A stretch of 64,000 bases of DNA from a virus. The stretch's first letter is position 1; each line of letters starts with the position of its first letter. The stretch lies in IMG/VR virus record IMGVR_UViG_3300032245_000762, positions 1 to 64,000 of that record; one strand, 5' to 3'. Under the pieces are notes generated by a model. It had not been told where the DNA came from. It was given only the letters and a program-made list of their open reading frames with translations, and searched no databases. The position numbers and the translations under genes were made by a program. This document shows positions 5,315 to 13,868 of this stretch, one piece after another.

Positions 5315-5343
5315 CTTGACAGTAGGTGTCAAGCTAGTTGACT
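5315..5343. promoter_or_regulatory. Divergent promoter/operator with three TTGAC half-sites
   Basis: TTGACA (5316-5321, rightward), TGTCAA (5327-5332, the same motif leftward) and TTGACT (5338-5343, rightward) form two interleaved inverted repeats between divergent genes. Leftward, TTGACA pairs with TATTAT after 18 bases, upstream of the lysozyme. Rightward, TAGAAA lies six bases before ATG 5355. The arrangement could be a shared -35 region or an operator. Confidence 0.5.
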
Positions 5344-5354
5344 AGAAAGATTTT

Positions 5355-6344
5355 ATGAATATATCGTTTTCTACGCCTATTGTAAACATAAGAACACATA
5401 ATGGTTATGGTTATGCAGCAAAAAACATAGTTAAATCTTTAAATGATCTTGGACATTTTGTGCCATTTCAAGATTCTAAATCTTTAGTTCAATTAAATTT
5501 TTCACAACCAACACATTTTAAATTACATAGAAATCAATATCAAATTAGTTATACTCCCTGGGAATCAACAGAAATTCCAGATGCTTGGAAATATTATATG
5601 AGTGCTTGTGATGAAATTTGGACAACATCTGATTGGTGTGCAAATGTATTTCAAGATAATGGCTATAAAGATGTGAAAATTTATCCACATGGTATTGATC
5701 CTATGTGGACTCCTAAACGTCGTGTAGATGATGGAATAATTAAATTTTTGCATATTGGAGAACCAGCACCAAGAAAAGCTGGACAAATGACCGTAGATGC
5801 TTTTGCTGCATTATTTGGAAACAAAGAGGGTTTTTCTTTAACTATAAAAGCAGATACAGTTAATACCACTAGAATTTTTAATAATTATATAGATAGAAAT
5901 ATAATTGGTTTACCAGATGAAAAATATAATAATATATATATAATAAAAAATATACTAAATGATGAAGAACTTGTTAAGTTATATCATGATCATGATGTTT
6001 TAATTTATCCAAGTTATGGAGAAGGTTTTGGCTTTATTCCACTCCAGGCGCTTGCAACAGGAATGCCAACAATATGCACAAGTGGTTGGGCTCATTATGA
6101 AAATTATTTAGGGCCATTAAAAATTAAATCTCAAATGATGGACTCACCTTGGCCATTTCCACATCAAGGTAAGGTATTTGAACCAGAGTATAAACATTTA
6201 CTTGAACTTATGAGAGACGTTGCTTCAAACTTTAATGCATATTCAGGATATTATTTTGCTCAGTCAACTAAAATACATAAAGATTATAATTGGTTAAAGT
6301 TGACTAAAAATTCTTTTAATCATATTTTTAAAAAATTTTCTTAA
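5355..6344 (+). CDS. GT4-family glycosyltransferase
   Basis: 329 aa. The N-terminus TPIVNIRTHNGYGYAAKNIV and the middle PHGID...FLHIGEPAPRKAG are typical of GT-B fold retaining glycosyltransferases. The nucleotide-sugar-binding signature is near residues 221-230 (YGEGFGFIPLQAL); a Gln occupies the second acidic position of the usual E-x7-E. It transfers a sugar from a nucleotide donor, most likely to a virion protein, DNA or host surface glycan; the acceptor cannot be read. It stands upstream of the ribonucleotide reductase and an epimerase/dehydratase that could help make its donor. No clear ribosome-binding site; possibly leaderless. Confidence 0.85.
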   Translation: MNISFSTPIVNIRTHNGYGYAAKNIVKSLNDLGHFVPFQDSKSLVQLNFSQPTHFKLHRNQYQISYTPWESTEIPDAWKYYMSACDEIWTTSDWCANVFQDNGYKDVKIYPHGIDPMWTPKRRVDDGIIKFLHIGEPAPRKAGQMTVDAFAALFGNKEGFSLTIKADTVNTTRIFNNYIDRNIIGLPDEKYNNIYIIKNILNDEELVKLYHDHDVLIYPSYGEGFGFIPLQALATGMPTICTSGWAHYENYLGPLKIKSQMMDSPWPFPHQGKVFEPEYKHLLELMRDVASNFNAYSGYYFAQSTKIHKDYNWLKLTKNSFNHIFKKFS

Positions 6345-6368
6345 AGACTTCCCCTTTAATAAAAAGTT

Positions 6369-6377
6369 TGATACACT
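6369..6377 (+). promoter_or_regulatory. Extended -10 promoter before ribonucleotide reductase
   Basis: TGaTACACT without a clear -35. The leader of about 36 bases carries AAAGGCGGAG at about 6402-6411 followed by AAAAGG, a double purine-rich ribosome-binding region 9-20 bases before ATG 6421. Confidence 0.4.
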
Positions 6378-6420
6378 AAGACTTCAATCATTTTTTAGAA
6401 AAGGCGGAGAAAAGGTATAT

Positions 6421-8355
6421 ATGTCAAAAACAATTGAAAATCCATATGAAAACTTTATTGCATTATCAAGATATGCAAGATGGATTCCTGAAGAAAATCG
6501 TCGTGAAACATGGGGTGAAACTGTAGACCGTTATTTTGCATTTATGCTTGATCATTTATTTAAAGAGCACGGATATGAACCAGACTCGAAACTTGTTGCA
6601 GAATTAAAACAAGCAGTCCTTGATAGAAGCGTTATGCCATCAATGAGATCCGTAATGACTGCAGGTGCCGCATTGGATAGAGATCATGTTGCTGGATATA
6701 ACTGCTCATTTGTTCCAGTAGACAACCCAAGATCATTTGATGAAACAATGTATATTCTTATGTGTGGAACTGGAGTAGGATTTTCTGTTGAGTATAAGTA
6801 TGTTAATAAACTTCCTTCTATTCCAGATTCTTTTGAAAAGTCAGATACAGTAATTGTTGTAGAAGACTCAAAGCAGGGTTGGGCAAAGGCATATCGTGAA
6901 TTGCTAGCACTTCTTTGGACAGGACATATTCCAGCAATTGATGTTTCAAAAGTTCGTCCCGCAGGCGCAAGACTTAAAACAATGGGTGGAAGATCATCTG
7001 GCCCACAACCATTAATTAATCTTTTTGATTTTACAATTGCTAAATTTAAATCAGCAGCAGGTCGTCAATTAAAGCCAATTGAAGCTCACGATATTATGTG
7101 TAAGATTGGCGAAGTAGTTGTAGTTGGCGGAGTTCGTCGTTCAGCCATGATTTCTCTTTCAAATATTAATGATATAGAAATGGCTGCAGCAAAATCTGGA
7201 AATTGGTGGGAGCAAAATGCACAACGTGCTTTATCAAATAACTCTGTTGCGTATTCTCGCAAGCCACAAATGGAGCAATTTATAGCAGAATGGAAAAACC
7301 TTTATGACTCTAAATCAGGAGAACGTGGAATCTACAATGTCGCAGCAGCTCAAGCGCAAGCAGCAAAATATGGACGCAGAGACCCAGAAATTCATTATGG
7401 AACGAACCCTTGTTCAGAAATTATCCTCAGACCTTATCAGTTTTGTAATCTTTCAGAGGTGGTATTACGAGACAAAGATACAGTTGAAGATGTTGCAAAT
7501 AAAGTCCGACTTGCAACAATTCTTGGGACTTGGCAATCAACGCTCACAGACTTTAAGTATTTACGCAAAATCTGGAAAGACAACACAGAAGAGGAAAGAC
7601 TTCTAGGAGTTTCTTTAACTGGTCAATTTGGACACAAGTTTTTTTCTGGAAAACAAGATATTAAAAAACTAGAAGATACTTTAAATAGATTGCGTGAATA
7701 TGCTAGAGAAATGAACAAAGAAGAGGCTGGCAAAATTGGGATTCCAGAGTCTGCAGCTATTACATGCGTAAAGCCTTCAGGAACAGTATCTCAATTGGTC
7801 GGGGTGTCTTCAGGAATGCATCCATGGCATTCTGAATATTATATTAGAACAGTTCGTGGCTCTAAAGGAGATCCAATCTCTACATTTTTAAAAGAAGTTG
7901 GGATCCCAGTAGAAGATGATGTTATGAAGCCAAATGAAACATATGTATTTTCATTTCCAGTAAAAGCTCCACAAGGTGCAATTGTTAGAAATGATTTAAC
8001 AGCACTAGATCACCTAAACACTTGGTTAGTATATCAACGTGCATGGTGCGAACATAAACCATCAATTACGGTTTCCGTAAAAGAAGATGAATGGATGGCA
8101 GTAGGAGCATGGGTATATGAGCATTTTGATGAGGTTTCTGGAATTTCATTTCTGCCACATTCAGACCACACATATAAGCAGGCTCCGTATCAAGAAGTTT
8201 CTAAAGAAGAATACTTAGATTTGGTTTCTAAAATGCCAAAAGAAATTCGATGGTCAGACCTTTCTTTTTATGAAACAGAAGATGGCACTTCAACCAATGC
8301 AACATTGGCATGCAGTTCAGACGGTAACTGTGAACTAGTAGATATATCTGTTTAA
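6421..8355 (+). CDS. nrdJ: Adenosylcobalamin-dependent ribonucleotide reductase (class II)
   Basis: 644 aa, monomeric ribonucleoside-triphosphate-reductase type. It makes deoxynucleotides for phage replication. Active-site cysteines: Cys95 (AGYNCSF) and Cys342 as the redox pair, Cys331 as the thiyl radical in NPCSEI, with Asn329 and Glu333. The spacing Cys331 to Cys342 (11) equals that of the Lactobacillus enzyme. A C-terminal redox pair Cys631-x5-Cys637 closes the protein. It is about 95 residues shorter than the Lactobacillus enzyme. The host or medium must supply B12 coenzyme. The stop overlaps the next start (TAATG). Confidence 0.95.
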   Translation: MSKTIENPYENFIALSRYARWIPEENRRETWGETVDRYFAFMLDHLFKEHGYEPDSKLVAELKQAVLDRSVMPSMRSVMTAGAALDRDHVAGYNCSFVPVDNPRSFDETMYILMCGTGVGFSVEYKYVNKLPSIPDSFEKSDTVIVVEDSKQGWAKAYRELLALLWTGHIPAIDVSKVRPAGARLKTMGGRSSGPQPLINLFDFTIAKFKSAAGRQLKPIEAHDIMCKIGEVVVVGGVRRSAMISLSNINDIEMAAAKSGNWWEQNAQRALSNNSVAYSRKPQMEQFIAEWKNLYDSKSGERGIYNVAAAQAQAAKYGRRDPEIHYGTNPCSEIILRPYQFCNLSEVVLRDKDTVEDVANKVRLATILGTWQSTLTDFKYLRKIWKDNTEEERLLGVSLTGQFGHKFFSGKQDIKKLEDTLNRLREYAREMNKEEAGKIGIPESAAITCVKPSGTVSQLVGVSSGMHPWHSEYYIRTVRGSKGDPISTFLKEVGIPVEDDVMKPNETYVFSFPVKAPQGAIVRNDLTALDHLNTWLVYQRAWCEHKPSITVSVKEDEWMAVGAWVYEHFDEVSGISFLPHSDHTYKQAPYQEVSKEEYLDLVSKMPKEIRWSDLSFYETEDGTSTNATLACSSDGNCELVDISV

Positions 8356-9308
8356 TGAAAATTGCAATAACAGGAGCTACTGGTTTAGTAGGATCTCATT
8401 TAGCAAATAAATATTTATCAGATGGCTGGGAAGTTTACGCTTTAGTCAAAGATGAATCTTCTGCTAGCATACTAGATAGGCGAGTTAATAGGGTTTACGG
8501 TAATGTAAATAATAAATCTGACGTAGACTATTTAATTCAAAAATCATTACCTAGATACTTTGTTCATCTTGCAGCACAAACCCAAGCTTATGATTCACTT
8601 AAATATCCATATAATACTTTTTATACAAATTTAGTTGGAACATTGAATGTTTTAGAAGCATTAAAAGAATATGGAGCATGTAAATCAATTATTGTTGCCT
8701 CAAGCGATAAAGCTTACGGGGAACTTGAGGGAGAAGAATATTTAGAAGATCATAAAATTAATGGGATATATCCATACGATGCTTCTAAATCTGCTACCGA
8801 AATAATTGCTAATTCTTATAAAAAAACTTACGCCTTGCCTGTATGCATTACAAGATGTTGTAATATTTATGGAACTAACGATACTAATCAAGAAAGATTA
8901 ATTACTGGAATTATAAATGCTTATGTCCGTAAAGAAATTTTTATTATTAGAAATGGCGGAGAGGATATTAGAGAATATATTCACGTATTAGATGTTGTTT
9001 CTGCCTACCAAGACATTCTTGAGCATATAGAACGTGATTCATCAATAGACGCATTTAATATTTCTTCAGGAGAAAGATTTACCACTTTAGAAATTTTTAA
9101 CAAAGTTCAAGCGGCCCTGGGAGATATTGTAAATCATAAAATAATTAAAGAAAAAAATATGGAAATTAAAAAACAGTTTATGAATTCTAGTTTACTAAAA
9201 AAAACTACTGGATGGCAGCCTAAAAATAATCTCGACGACTCTATTGTGGAAACATCAAAATGGTATCTATCAAATATTGGCAAAAGAGATTGGCTTATGA
9301 TAAAATAG
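8355..9308 (+). CDS. NAD-dependent sugar epimerase/dehydratase (extended SDR)
   Basis: 317 aa. Rossmann start MKIAITGATGLVGSHL gives the NAD(P)-binding GxxGxxG. The active site is Tyr141-x3-Lys145 (YDASK) with Ser116/117. GTNDTNQERLITGIINAY and REYIHVLDVVSAY are typical of nucleotide-sugar 4,6-dehydratase/4-epimerase relatives. It probably modifies an NDP-hexose donor used by a phage or host glycosyltransferase. Start ATG 8355 overlaps the reductase stop, so the two are co-translated. The exact substrate (UDP-, GDP- or dTDP-sugar) is not determinable by eye. Confidence 0.9.
   Translation: MKIAITGATGLVGSHLANKYLSDGWEVYALVKDESSASILDRRVNRVYGNVNNKSDVDYLIQKSLPRYFVHLAAQTQAYDSLKYPYNTFYTNLVGTLNVLEALKEYGACKSIIVASSDKAYGELEGEEYLEDHKINGIYPYDASKSATEIIANSYKKTYALPVCITRCCNIYGTNDTNQERLITGIINAYVRKEIFIIRNGGEDIREYIHVLDVVSAYQDILEHIERDSSIDAFNISSGERFTTLEIFNKVQAALGDIVNHKIIKEKNMEIKKQFMNSSLLKKTTGWQPKNNLDDSIVETSKWYLSNIGKRDWLMIK
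9277..9306 (+). promoter_or_regulatory. Promoter of the holin/fibre operon
   Basis: -35 TTGGCA (9277-9282), 18-base spacer, extended -10 TGaTAAAAT (9298-9306). A small GAGC-AAAA-GCTC hairpin lies in the leader before AAAAGGAG. Confidence 0.5.
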
Positions 9309-9358
9309 TATTGGGTAAAACCAATTCCTGAGCAAAAGCTCAAAAGGAGATGATAAAT

Positions 9359-9601
9359 ATGGCCACAAAGAAATTTGATAAGGCTGATTTAAATAAAGAC
9401 GGGATAGTAACAGTGCAAGAACAGATTCTAAATGCATTAGGAACTTACGGCAGAGCTTTTCTTGCCGCCGCAATGGCCCTTTACATGACTGGAAATACAA
9501 ATCCAAAAGATTTGTTGGCAGCAGGCGTTGCAGCTATAGCCCCAGTGATTTTGAAGGCATTAAACCCTAACGATAAGAGTTTTGGGTTTACAAACAAGTA
9601 A
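9359..9601 (+). CDS. Holin candidate with N-terminal EF-hand loop
   Basis: 80 aa from ATG 9359. The upstream ATG 9350 abuts GGAG, whereas 9359 has a 9-base spacing. Residues about 9-20 (DLNKDGIVTVQE) match a canonical 12-residue EF-hand calcium loop (D1, N3, D5, G6, V8, E12). They are followed by two hydrophobic helices (YGRAFLAAAMALYM and LLAAGVAAIAPVILKAL) split by a polar turn. Small two-helix membrane proteins in this position are often annotated as holins, which permeabilise the membrane at lysis. A terminator follows immediately. Confidence 0.65.
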   Translation: MATKKFDKADLNKDGIVTVQEQILNALGTYGRAFLAAAMALYMTGNTNPKDLLAAGVAAIAPVILKALNPNDKSFGFTNK

Positions 9602-9627
9602 TACAATTTAATAACGAATTAGGATAG

Positions 9628-9657
9628 CTCCTATGCTAAAATGAGCATAGGAGTTTT
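9628..9657 (+). terminator. Rho-independent terminator
   Basis: Perfect 10-bp stem CTCCTATGCT/AGCATAGGAG with a 6-base loop and TTTT tail, directly after the holin candidate. Confidence 0.9.
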
Positions 9658-9679
9658 CCTATTTTAGGAGATTTTGCAA

Positions 9680-10030
9680 ATGGCAGTAACTAAAAATTTT
9701 GAAGTAGATCAAAATGCTACTTTTTCATTTCAAGTGCAATACACACTTGATGATGAAGTAACGCCTATTGATCTTACTGGGGCATCTGCAAAGATGCAGG
9801 TTCGTGACACTAAGGGTGGCAGCAAGTTAGCTTTTACATTAACTTCCCCACTTGGAGGAATTATTATTAATGGTCCAACTGGAACATTAGATATTAAAAT
9901 CACGCCTACACAAACCAATAAGTTATTCTATCCAAAGTCTTCTTACGACATTATGGTAGTCGATTCTAATGGGAATAAAATAAAACTCCTCGAAGGTTTT
10001 ATGACTCTCAGTAGATCGGTTACAATATGA
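9680..10030 (+). CDS. BppU-like N-terminal domain baseplate/fibre protein
   Basis: 116 aa from ATG 9680 (AGGAG at 9-base spacing; the TTG at 9674 is too close). The whole protein looks like one beta-sandwich, with FQVQYTLDDEVTPIDLTGAS and KMQVRDTKGG resembling the N-terminal domain of BppU-type upper baseplate proteins, which link fibres to the tail tip. It overlaps the next gene at ATGA. No catalytic motif. It is the first gene of the fibre cluster. Confidence 0.65.
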   Translation: MAVTKNFEVDQNATFSFQVQYTLDDEVTPIDLTGASAKMQVRDTKGGSKLAFTLTSPLGGIIINGPTGTLDIKITPTQTNKLFYPKSSYDIMVVDSNGNKIKLLEGFMTLSRSVTI

Positions 10031-10479
10031 CAGAAAAAGTAATAGTAACAGAAGAAAAACGTAAAGTAATTATATCCACTTCAGGTCCGCAAGGTCCTAG
10101 AGGTAAAACAATATTAAATGGAACTGGTGCTCCTAGTAATAATCTTGGAGTAACTGGAGATTTTTATGTTAACAACGATACTCATCAATTTTATGGACCA
10201 AAACTTTCTGATGTTTCATGGAACGATGCAAATATAATTCAATTGGCTACTCAAGGTGCAGATTATGCATATTCAACTTCATGGGAAATTGCTCAAGTTG
10301 TAGGACCATCTCAAGGCATATATTCAGTAATACTAACACATAATCTTGGATTTTTTCCAAACGTAACAACCAAAGATAGTTCTGGAGAAACAGTAGAAAC
10401 TGGTCTAGACTATTTAGATACAAACACAATAAAGCTGACAATGGCTCAACCATTTTCAGGGACAGCTTACCTGTCATAA
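10027..10479 (+). CDS. Tail fibre-associated protein with short collagen-like segment
   Basis: 150 aa. A beta-rich N-terminus (VTEEKRKVIISTS) is followed by GPQGPRGKTI, a short Gly-Pro collagen-like hinge, then GAPSNNLGVTGDFYVNNDTHQFYGPK, common in phage fibre connectors. The C-terminal 60 residues (YSVILTHNLGFFPNVTTKDS) resemble a small beta-sandwich seen at fibre ends. Probably trimeric. Translationally coupled to the preceding BppU-like gene. Confidence 0.65.
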   Translation: MTEKVIVTEEKRKVIISTSGPQGPRGKTILNGTGAPSNNLGVTGDFYVNNDTHQFYGPKLSDVSWNDANIIQLATQGADYAYSTSWEIAQVVGPSQGIYSVILTHNLGFFPNVTTKDSSGETVETGLDYLDTNTIKLTMAQPFSGTAYLS

Positions 10480-10492
10480 AGGAGAATAAAAA

Positions 10493-12862
10493 ATGGCAAG
10501 AAAATTTTTAGTCAGTTTAGATCTCAATAAAAATGAGTTATTAAACGCTAGATTACAAAATCTGTCCTCCGACCCATCTTCACCAGTGGCAGGTCAGATT
10601 TACTATAACACAGTTGATAAAGTAACCAAGTTCTATGATGGAACTCAATGGATTGCTGGAGGTTCAACAAAATTTGGTAACACAGCAGCTAGACCAGCAG
10701 CATCAAAAGCTGGAACACTGTATATTGACACACAAACAAACACAATATATTTAGATAATGGAACTTCTTGGCTTCAAGCTACAGTCAATGCTTCAGATGT
10801 AGCAGATGCAATAGATGCATATAATACATCTCATAATGTTTCAAGTGGAGTTCATGGAGTAACTGGCAATATTGTTGGGACTTCAGACACACAAACACTT
10901 TCTAACAAGACAATCTCAGACAATCTTCATTTTAATGATGGAACAGCTGCTGGATATATTGCAGCTGGAATGGGCGAACTTGTAATTGATGGCAATAATA
11001 CAATTAGCATTAATGCTGATAATAATATCAATCTTACAACAGCTGATGGCGATATTGTTCTTAATGCAGATGGTAATTCTTATATTGGATCAGTTTCAAC
11101 AAATAACCGAATTGCAACAATTGGAGATTTAAATTCAGATGCAGTTGTTCAATCTGTCTCTGGAACAAATGGAGAAGTTGAAGTTTCCACAGACGGATCT
11201 GGAAATGTAACAGTAGGCTTACCAGATACCGTATATATTGCAAGCACTCTTGAAGTTGGAGCAAATTCAGAAACTGAAACATATAGCAATGGACTTTTGC
11301 GTGTTAAAAAAGCAGATGGATCAAATGCGTTACAAGTAGATTCAGCCGATGGCAAAACTACAATAAACACAGAACTTGAAATTCAAGATGGTTCTGGTAA
11401 TGCACTTTTAAATATTTATGAATCAGGAACTGGAACAGCTAGAATTGTTGCTTCTGATGATTTAGCGCTTCGTTCAAATGATGGAGACATTATTCTTTAC
11501 CCAGGTAATGATAATGGAGGAACTGGTAGAGCATATGTTCACTGGGGAAATGATGCAACAGGGTCAAATCCACAAAATGAAATTACCACAGCAGGTAATT
11601 CACAGTCAATTACTAATAAGACAGTAAATGATGAACTTTACTTTACAAATCCATCAACAAATGGAGAAGACGGTGGAATCAAGGTAAATGACTCTAATGA
11701 AAACTTTGAAATTAGAGCATACACAGCTGATTTAAATCTTTACTCAGACAATGGAGATATTAATTTAGATGCAGATGGTGTAGTAAAAATTACCTCTACA
11801 ACACATGTATTGGGTAATTTATCTGCAAGCAATATTTATGGCGAAAATATAAATGGAGATGGATCATTAACACTGCTTGATGCAAGTGGTGATTCTTCAA
11901 TTCAAATTAATGGAAATACTAAGAATATTGAAATTATTCCAGTTTCTGGATCAAAGGCATTTTATGGCTCATCAGCAACTGAAGGTAATGAGATTGCTAG
12001 AATTTCAGATGTTCAGTCACTTGCTTCAGGCTTAGACTGGAAAGCAGCTGTAAATGTTCATATTGATTCCGCCGCAGCAACCGCAATGGGATTATTTGTA
12101 TCAGGCTCCGAAGAAACACCTGTTCTTACATCTGGACTTGTTGATGGTCTTCTAATTATTGATGGACACACAATTGACAATAATGACGCTGGTTATAGAA
12201 TACTTGTAACTGGAACCAATAGCACTAAAGATGGTATCTGGGTTGTTAATGCAGTAGCTCAAGAAAACTGGACAGCTCTAAGATCAGAAGATGCAGACAC
12301 ATTTGCAGAATTAAAGGGAGCAGCAGTCTTTGTAATGGAAGGCGATCAATATGCTGCAACATCATGGGTTCAAAATAGTCACTATCTAACAAACTTTGTT
12401 GGTCAGACATGGACTCAGTTTTCAGGACAAGGAACATATATTGGTTCTGATTCAATTCAAATTGATGGAAGAGAAATCAATGTAATTGTAGATAATACAA
12501 GAGGCCTTGAAATTGATGGAGATGGACTTTATGCCAAGATAGGCGACGGTATTCAATTTGATGACTCTGGAAGCATAGAAGTCAATGCTGGAACTGGATT
12601 AACTACAGCATCAGGAACACTTGAATTTGCTTCAGGGTATGGTGTTCGCAAATATACAACTACAATTGGAGACAACGCAGGTCTAGCATTTGATGTGGTT
12701 CATAATTTTGACACAAAACATGTTAATGTGCAGGTATTTGAAACTGCATCACCATATGCTCAAGTTGAAACAGATGTAGAACGCACAACTAGCAATAAGG
12801 TAGTAATTAAATTTGCTTCCGCTCCAAGCGTTAACGAATACGAAGTAGTAGTAATAGGATAA
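10493..12862 (+). CDS. Large tail fibre/adhesin
   Basis: 789 aa with a clear AAAGGAG ribosome-binding site. The N-terminus has two short fibre repeats (PVAGQIYYNTVDKVTKFYDG and KAGTLYIDTQTNTIYLDNG). The long middle is of beta-helix type, with recurrent 'N..L...DGDI.LNADG' turns (GDIVLNADGN, GDIILYPGND, GDINLDADGV). Residues about 505-650 form a module (LDWKAAVNVHIDS ... DGIWVVNAVAQENWTALRS ... WTQFSGQG) shared with the 623-aa and 896-aa fibre proteins downstream. The C-terminal 70 residues are a beta-sandwich (HNFDTKHVNVQVFETA). Likely host-recognition fibre. Confidence 0.8.
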   Translation: MARKFLVSLDLNKNELLNARLQNLSSDPSSPVAGQIYYNTVDKVTKFYDGTQWIAGGSTKFGNTAARPAASKAGTLYIDTQTNTIYLDNGTSWLQATVNASDVADAIDAYNTSHNVSSGVHGVTGNIVGTSDTQTLSNKTISDNLHFNDGTAAGYIAAGMGELVIDGNNTISINADNNINLTTADGDIVLNADGNSYIGSVSTNNRIATIGDLNSDAVVQSVSGTNGEVEVSTDGSGNVTVGLPDTVYIASTLEVGANSETETYSNGLLRVKKADGSNALQVDSADGKTTINTELEIQDGSGNALLNIYESGTGTARIVASDDLALRSNDGDIILYPGNDNGGTGRAYVHWGNDATGSNPQNEITTAGNSQSITNKTVNDELYFTNPSTNGEDGGIKVNDSNENFEIRAYTADLNLYSDNGDINLDADGVVKITSTTHVLGNLSASNIYGENINGDGSLTLLDASGDSSIQINGNTKNIEIIPVSGSKAFYGSSATEGNEIARISDVQSLASGLDWKAAVNVHIDSAAATAMGLFVSGSEETPVLTSGLVDGLLIIDGHTIDNNDAGYRILVTGTNSTKDGIWVVNAVAQENWTALRSEDADTFAELKGAAVFVMEGDQYAATSWVQNSHYLTNFVGQTWTQFSGQGTYIGSDSIQIDGREINVIVDNTRGLEIDGDGLYAKIGDGIQFDDSGSIEVNAGTGLTTASGTLEFASGYGVRKYTTTIGDNAGLAFDVVHNFDTKHVNVQVFETASPYAQVETDVERTTSNKVVIKFASAPSVNEYEVVVIG

Positions 12863-12866
12863 TATA

Positions 12867-13229
12867 ATGTCAAGAAAATTTAAGTCTTTACTTAATTTGA
12901 CAACACTTGCCACCGACCCAACTGGGTCGGTTGGTGATGTGTTTTTTAATACAACAGAAAAAGCCTTAAAAATTCACAATGGAATAACATGGGTCACACT
13001 TGCTAAAAATGATGATCCAGCACCATTCTATATGCATACTCATACATACGATGGAGATGTTCATACAATTGATATTGAAAACCCAATAACATTTAAAGAA
13101 ATAAATACTCAAGCAAGCGTTTTAGAAACTCTTCCTAAGATAACAGGATTTGATGGAGGTCAACCTTTAGATGTTGTTGAAGATCCTAGTTTCTTAGAAC
13201 TATCATTGTTAGATGGCGGAACAGCTTAA
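12867..13229 (+). CDS. Small tail fibre-like protein, 120 aa
   Basis: 120 aa. The N-terminal 50 residues (SRKFKSLLNLTTLATDPTGS ... VGDVFFNTTEKALKIHNGIT) repeat the module that opens the 789-aa fibre gene upstream, so it is a paralogue or cut-down fibre. The C-terminus is acidic and has a His-rich patch (YMHTHTYDGDVHTIDIE) that could bind metal. It follows the large fibre by four bases and ends just before an independent promoter. Confidence 0.65.
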   Translation: MSRKFKSLLNLTTLATDPTGSVGDVFFNTTEKALKIHNGITWVTLAKNDDPAPFYMHTHTYDGDVHTIDIENPITFKEINTQASVLETLPKITGFDGGQPLDVVEDPSFLELSLLDGGTA

Positions 13230-13236
13230 TATTTTA

Positions 13237-13270
13237 ATCTCTTATAAATTAGAGATGATATAATTATCAT
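13237..13270 (+). promoter_or_regulatory. Promoter inside a palindrome, with hairpin
   Basis: Extended -10 TGaTATAAT (13256-13264) is centred in the palindrome ATGATATAATTATCAT (13255-13270), preceded by the inverted repeat ATCTCT/AGAGAT (13237-13256). ATAAATTAGAG is repeated directly before and after the -10. Possible operator site. Confidence 0.5.
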
Positions 13271-13293
13271 AAGTCATAAATTAGAGGTAAACA

Positions 13294-13851
13294 ATGGCAA
13301 CAAACTTTCCAAACTCATTAGATGCATTAGTAAATCCTAATGCAACGGATCCATTATCTAATCCTTCCCACTCTCAACAGCATATAAATCTTAATGATGC
13401 GGTTGAAGCAATACAGACAAAAATTGGATCGGATGGTTCTAATGATTCAAATTCTATTCAATATAAGATTGCATCAATAGAAACAACCTTAACTGATATA
13501 GAAAATAGCACCTCAGTAGCAGAACTTTTGCTAGGACTTGAAGGAAATAATGATTTAACAATAACTGGAATAGAAAACAAAACAACAGTAGATAGCTTTG
13601 CTAAATCTTTATATTCAACAGTAAGATATACACTACAAATCAAAAAAAACAATTTAATTGTTTCTGAACAAATAGATATAGTTAATGATGGAACAAATAT
13701 AAATGTTAATAGATACGAAGTGTCTTCAAATACAAACACAAATCTTTATACTCTAGAATTAGAAGAAAATTCAGGTATAATTAGTTTAAAGGTAACACCA
13801 ATAAGTGGATCTATAACCGCTAGATATTATAGAACGGCCTTAAAAGCTTAA
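13294..13851 (+). CDS. Tail fibre/structural protein, 185 aa
   Basis: 185 aa from ATG 13294 behind AGAGGTAAACA. The first part (FPNSLDALVNPNATDPLSNP ... HSQQHINLNDAVEAIQTKIGS) is a widespread phage fibre N-terminal segment with a trimeric coiled-coil look. The rest is beta-rich (YTLQIKKNNLIVSEQIDIVN and onward) and resembles a small C-terminal head domain. Its own promoter suggests expression separate from the fibre block upstream. No enzymatic motifs. Confidence 0.65.
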   Translation: MATNFPNSLDALVNPNATDPLSNPSHSQQHINLNDAVEAIQTKIGSDGSNDSNSIQYKIASIETTLTDIENSTSVAELLLGLEGNNDLTITGIENKTTVDSFAKSLYSTVRYTLQIKKNNLIVSEQIDIVNDGTNINVNRYEVSSNTNTNLYTLELEENSGIISLKVTPISGSITARYYRTALKA

Positions 13852-13868
13852 GGAGTAGAGGGAAAAAA

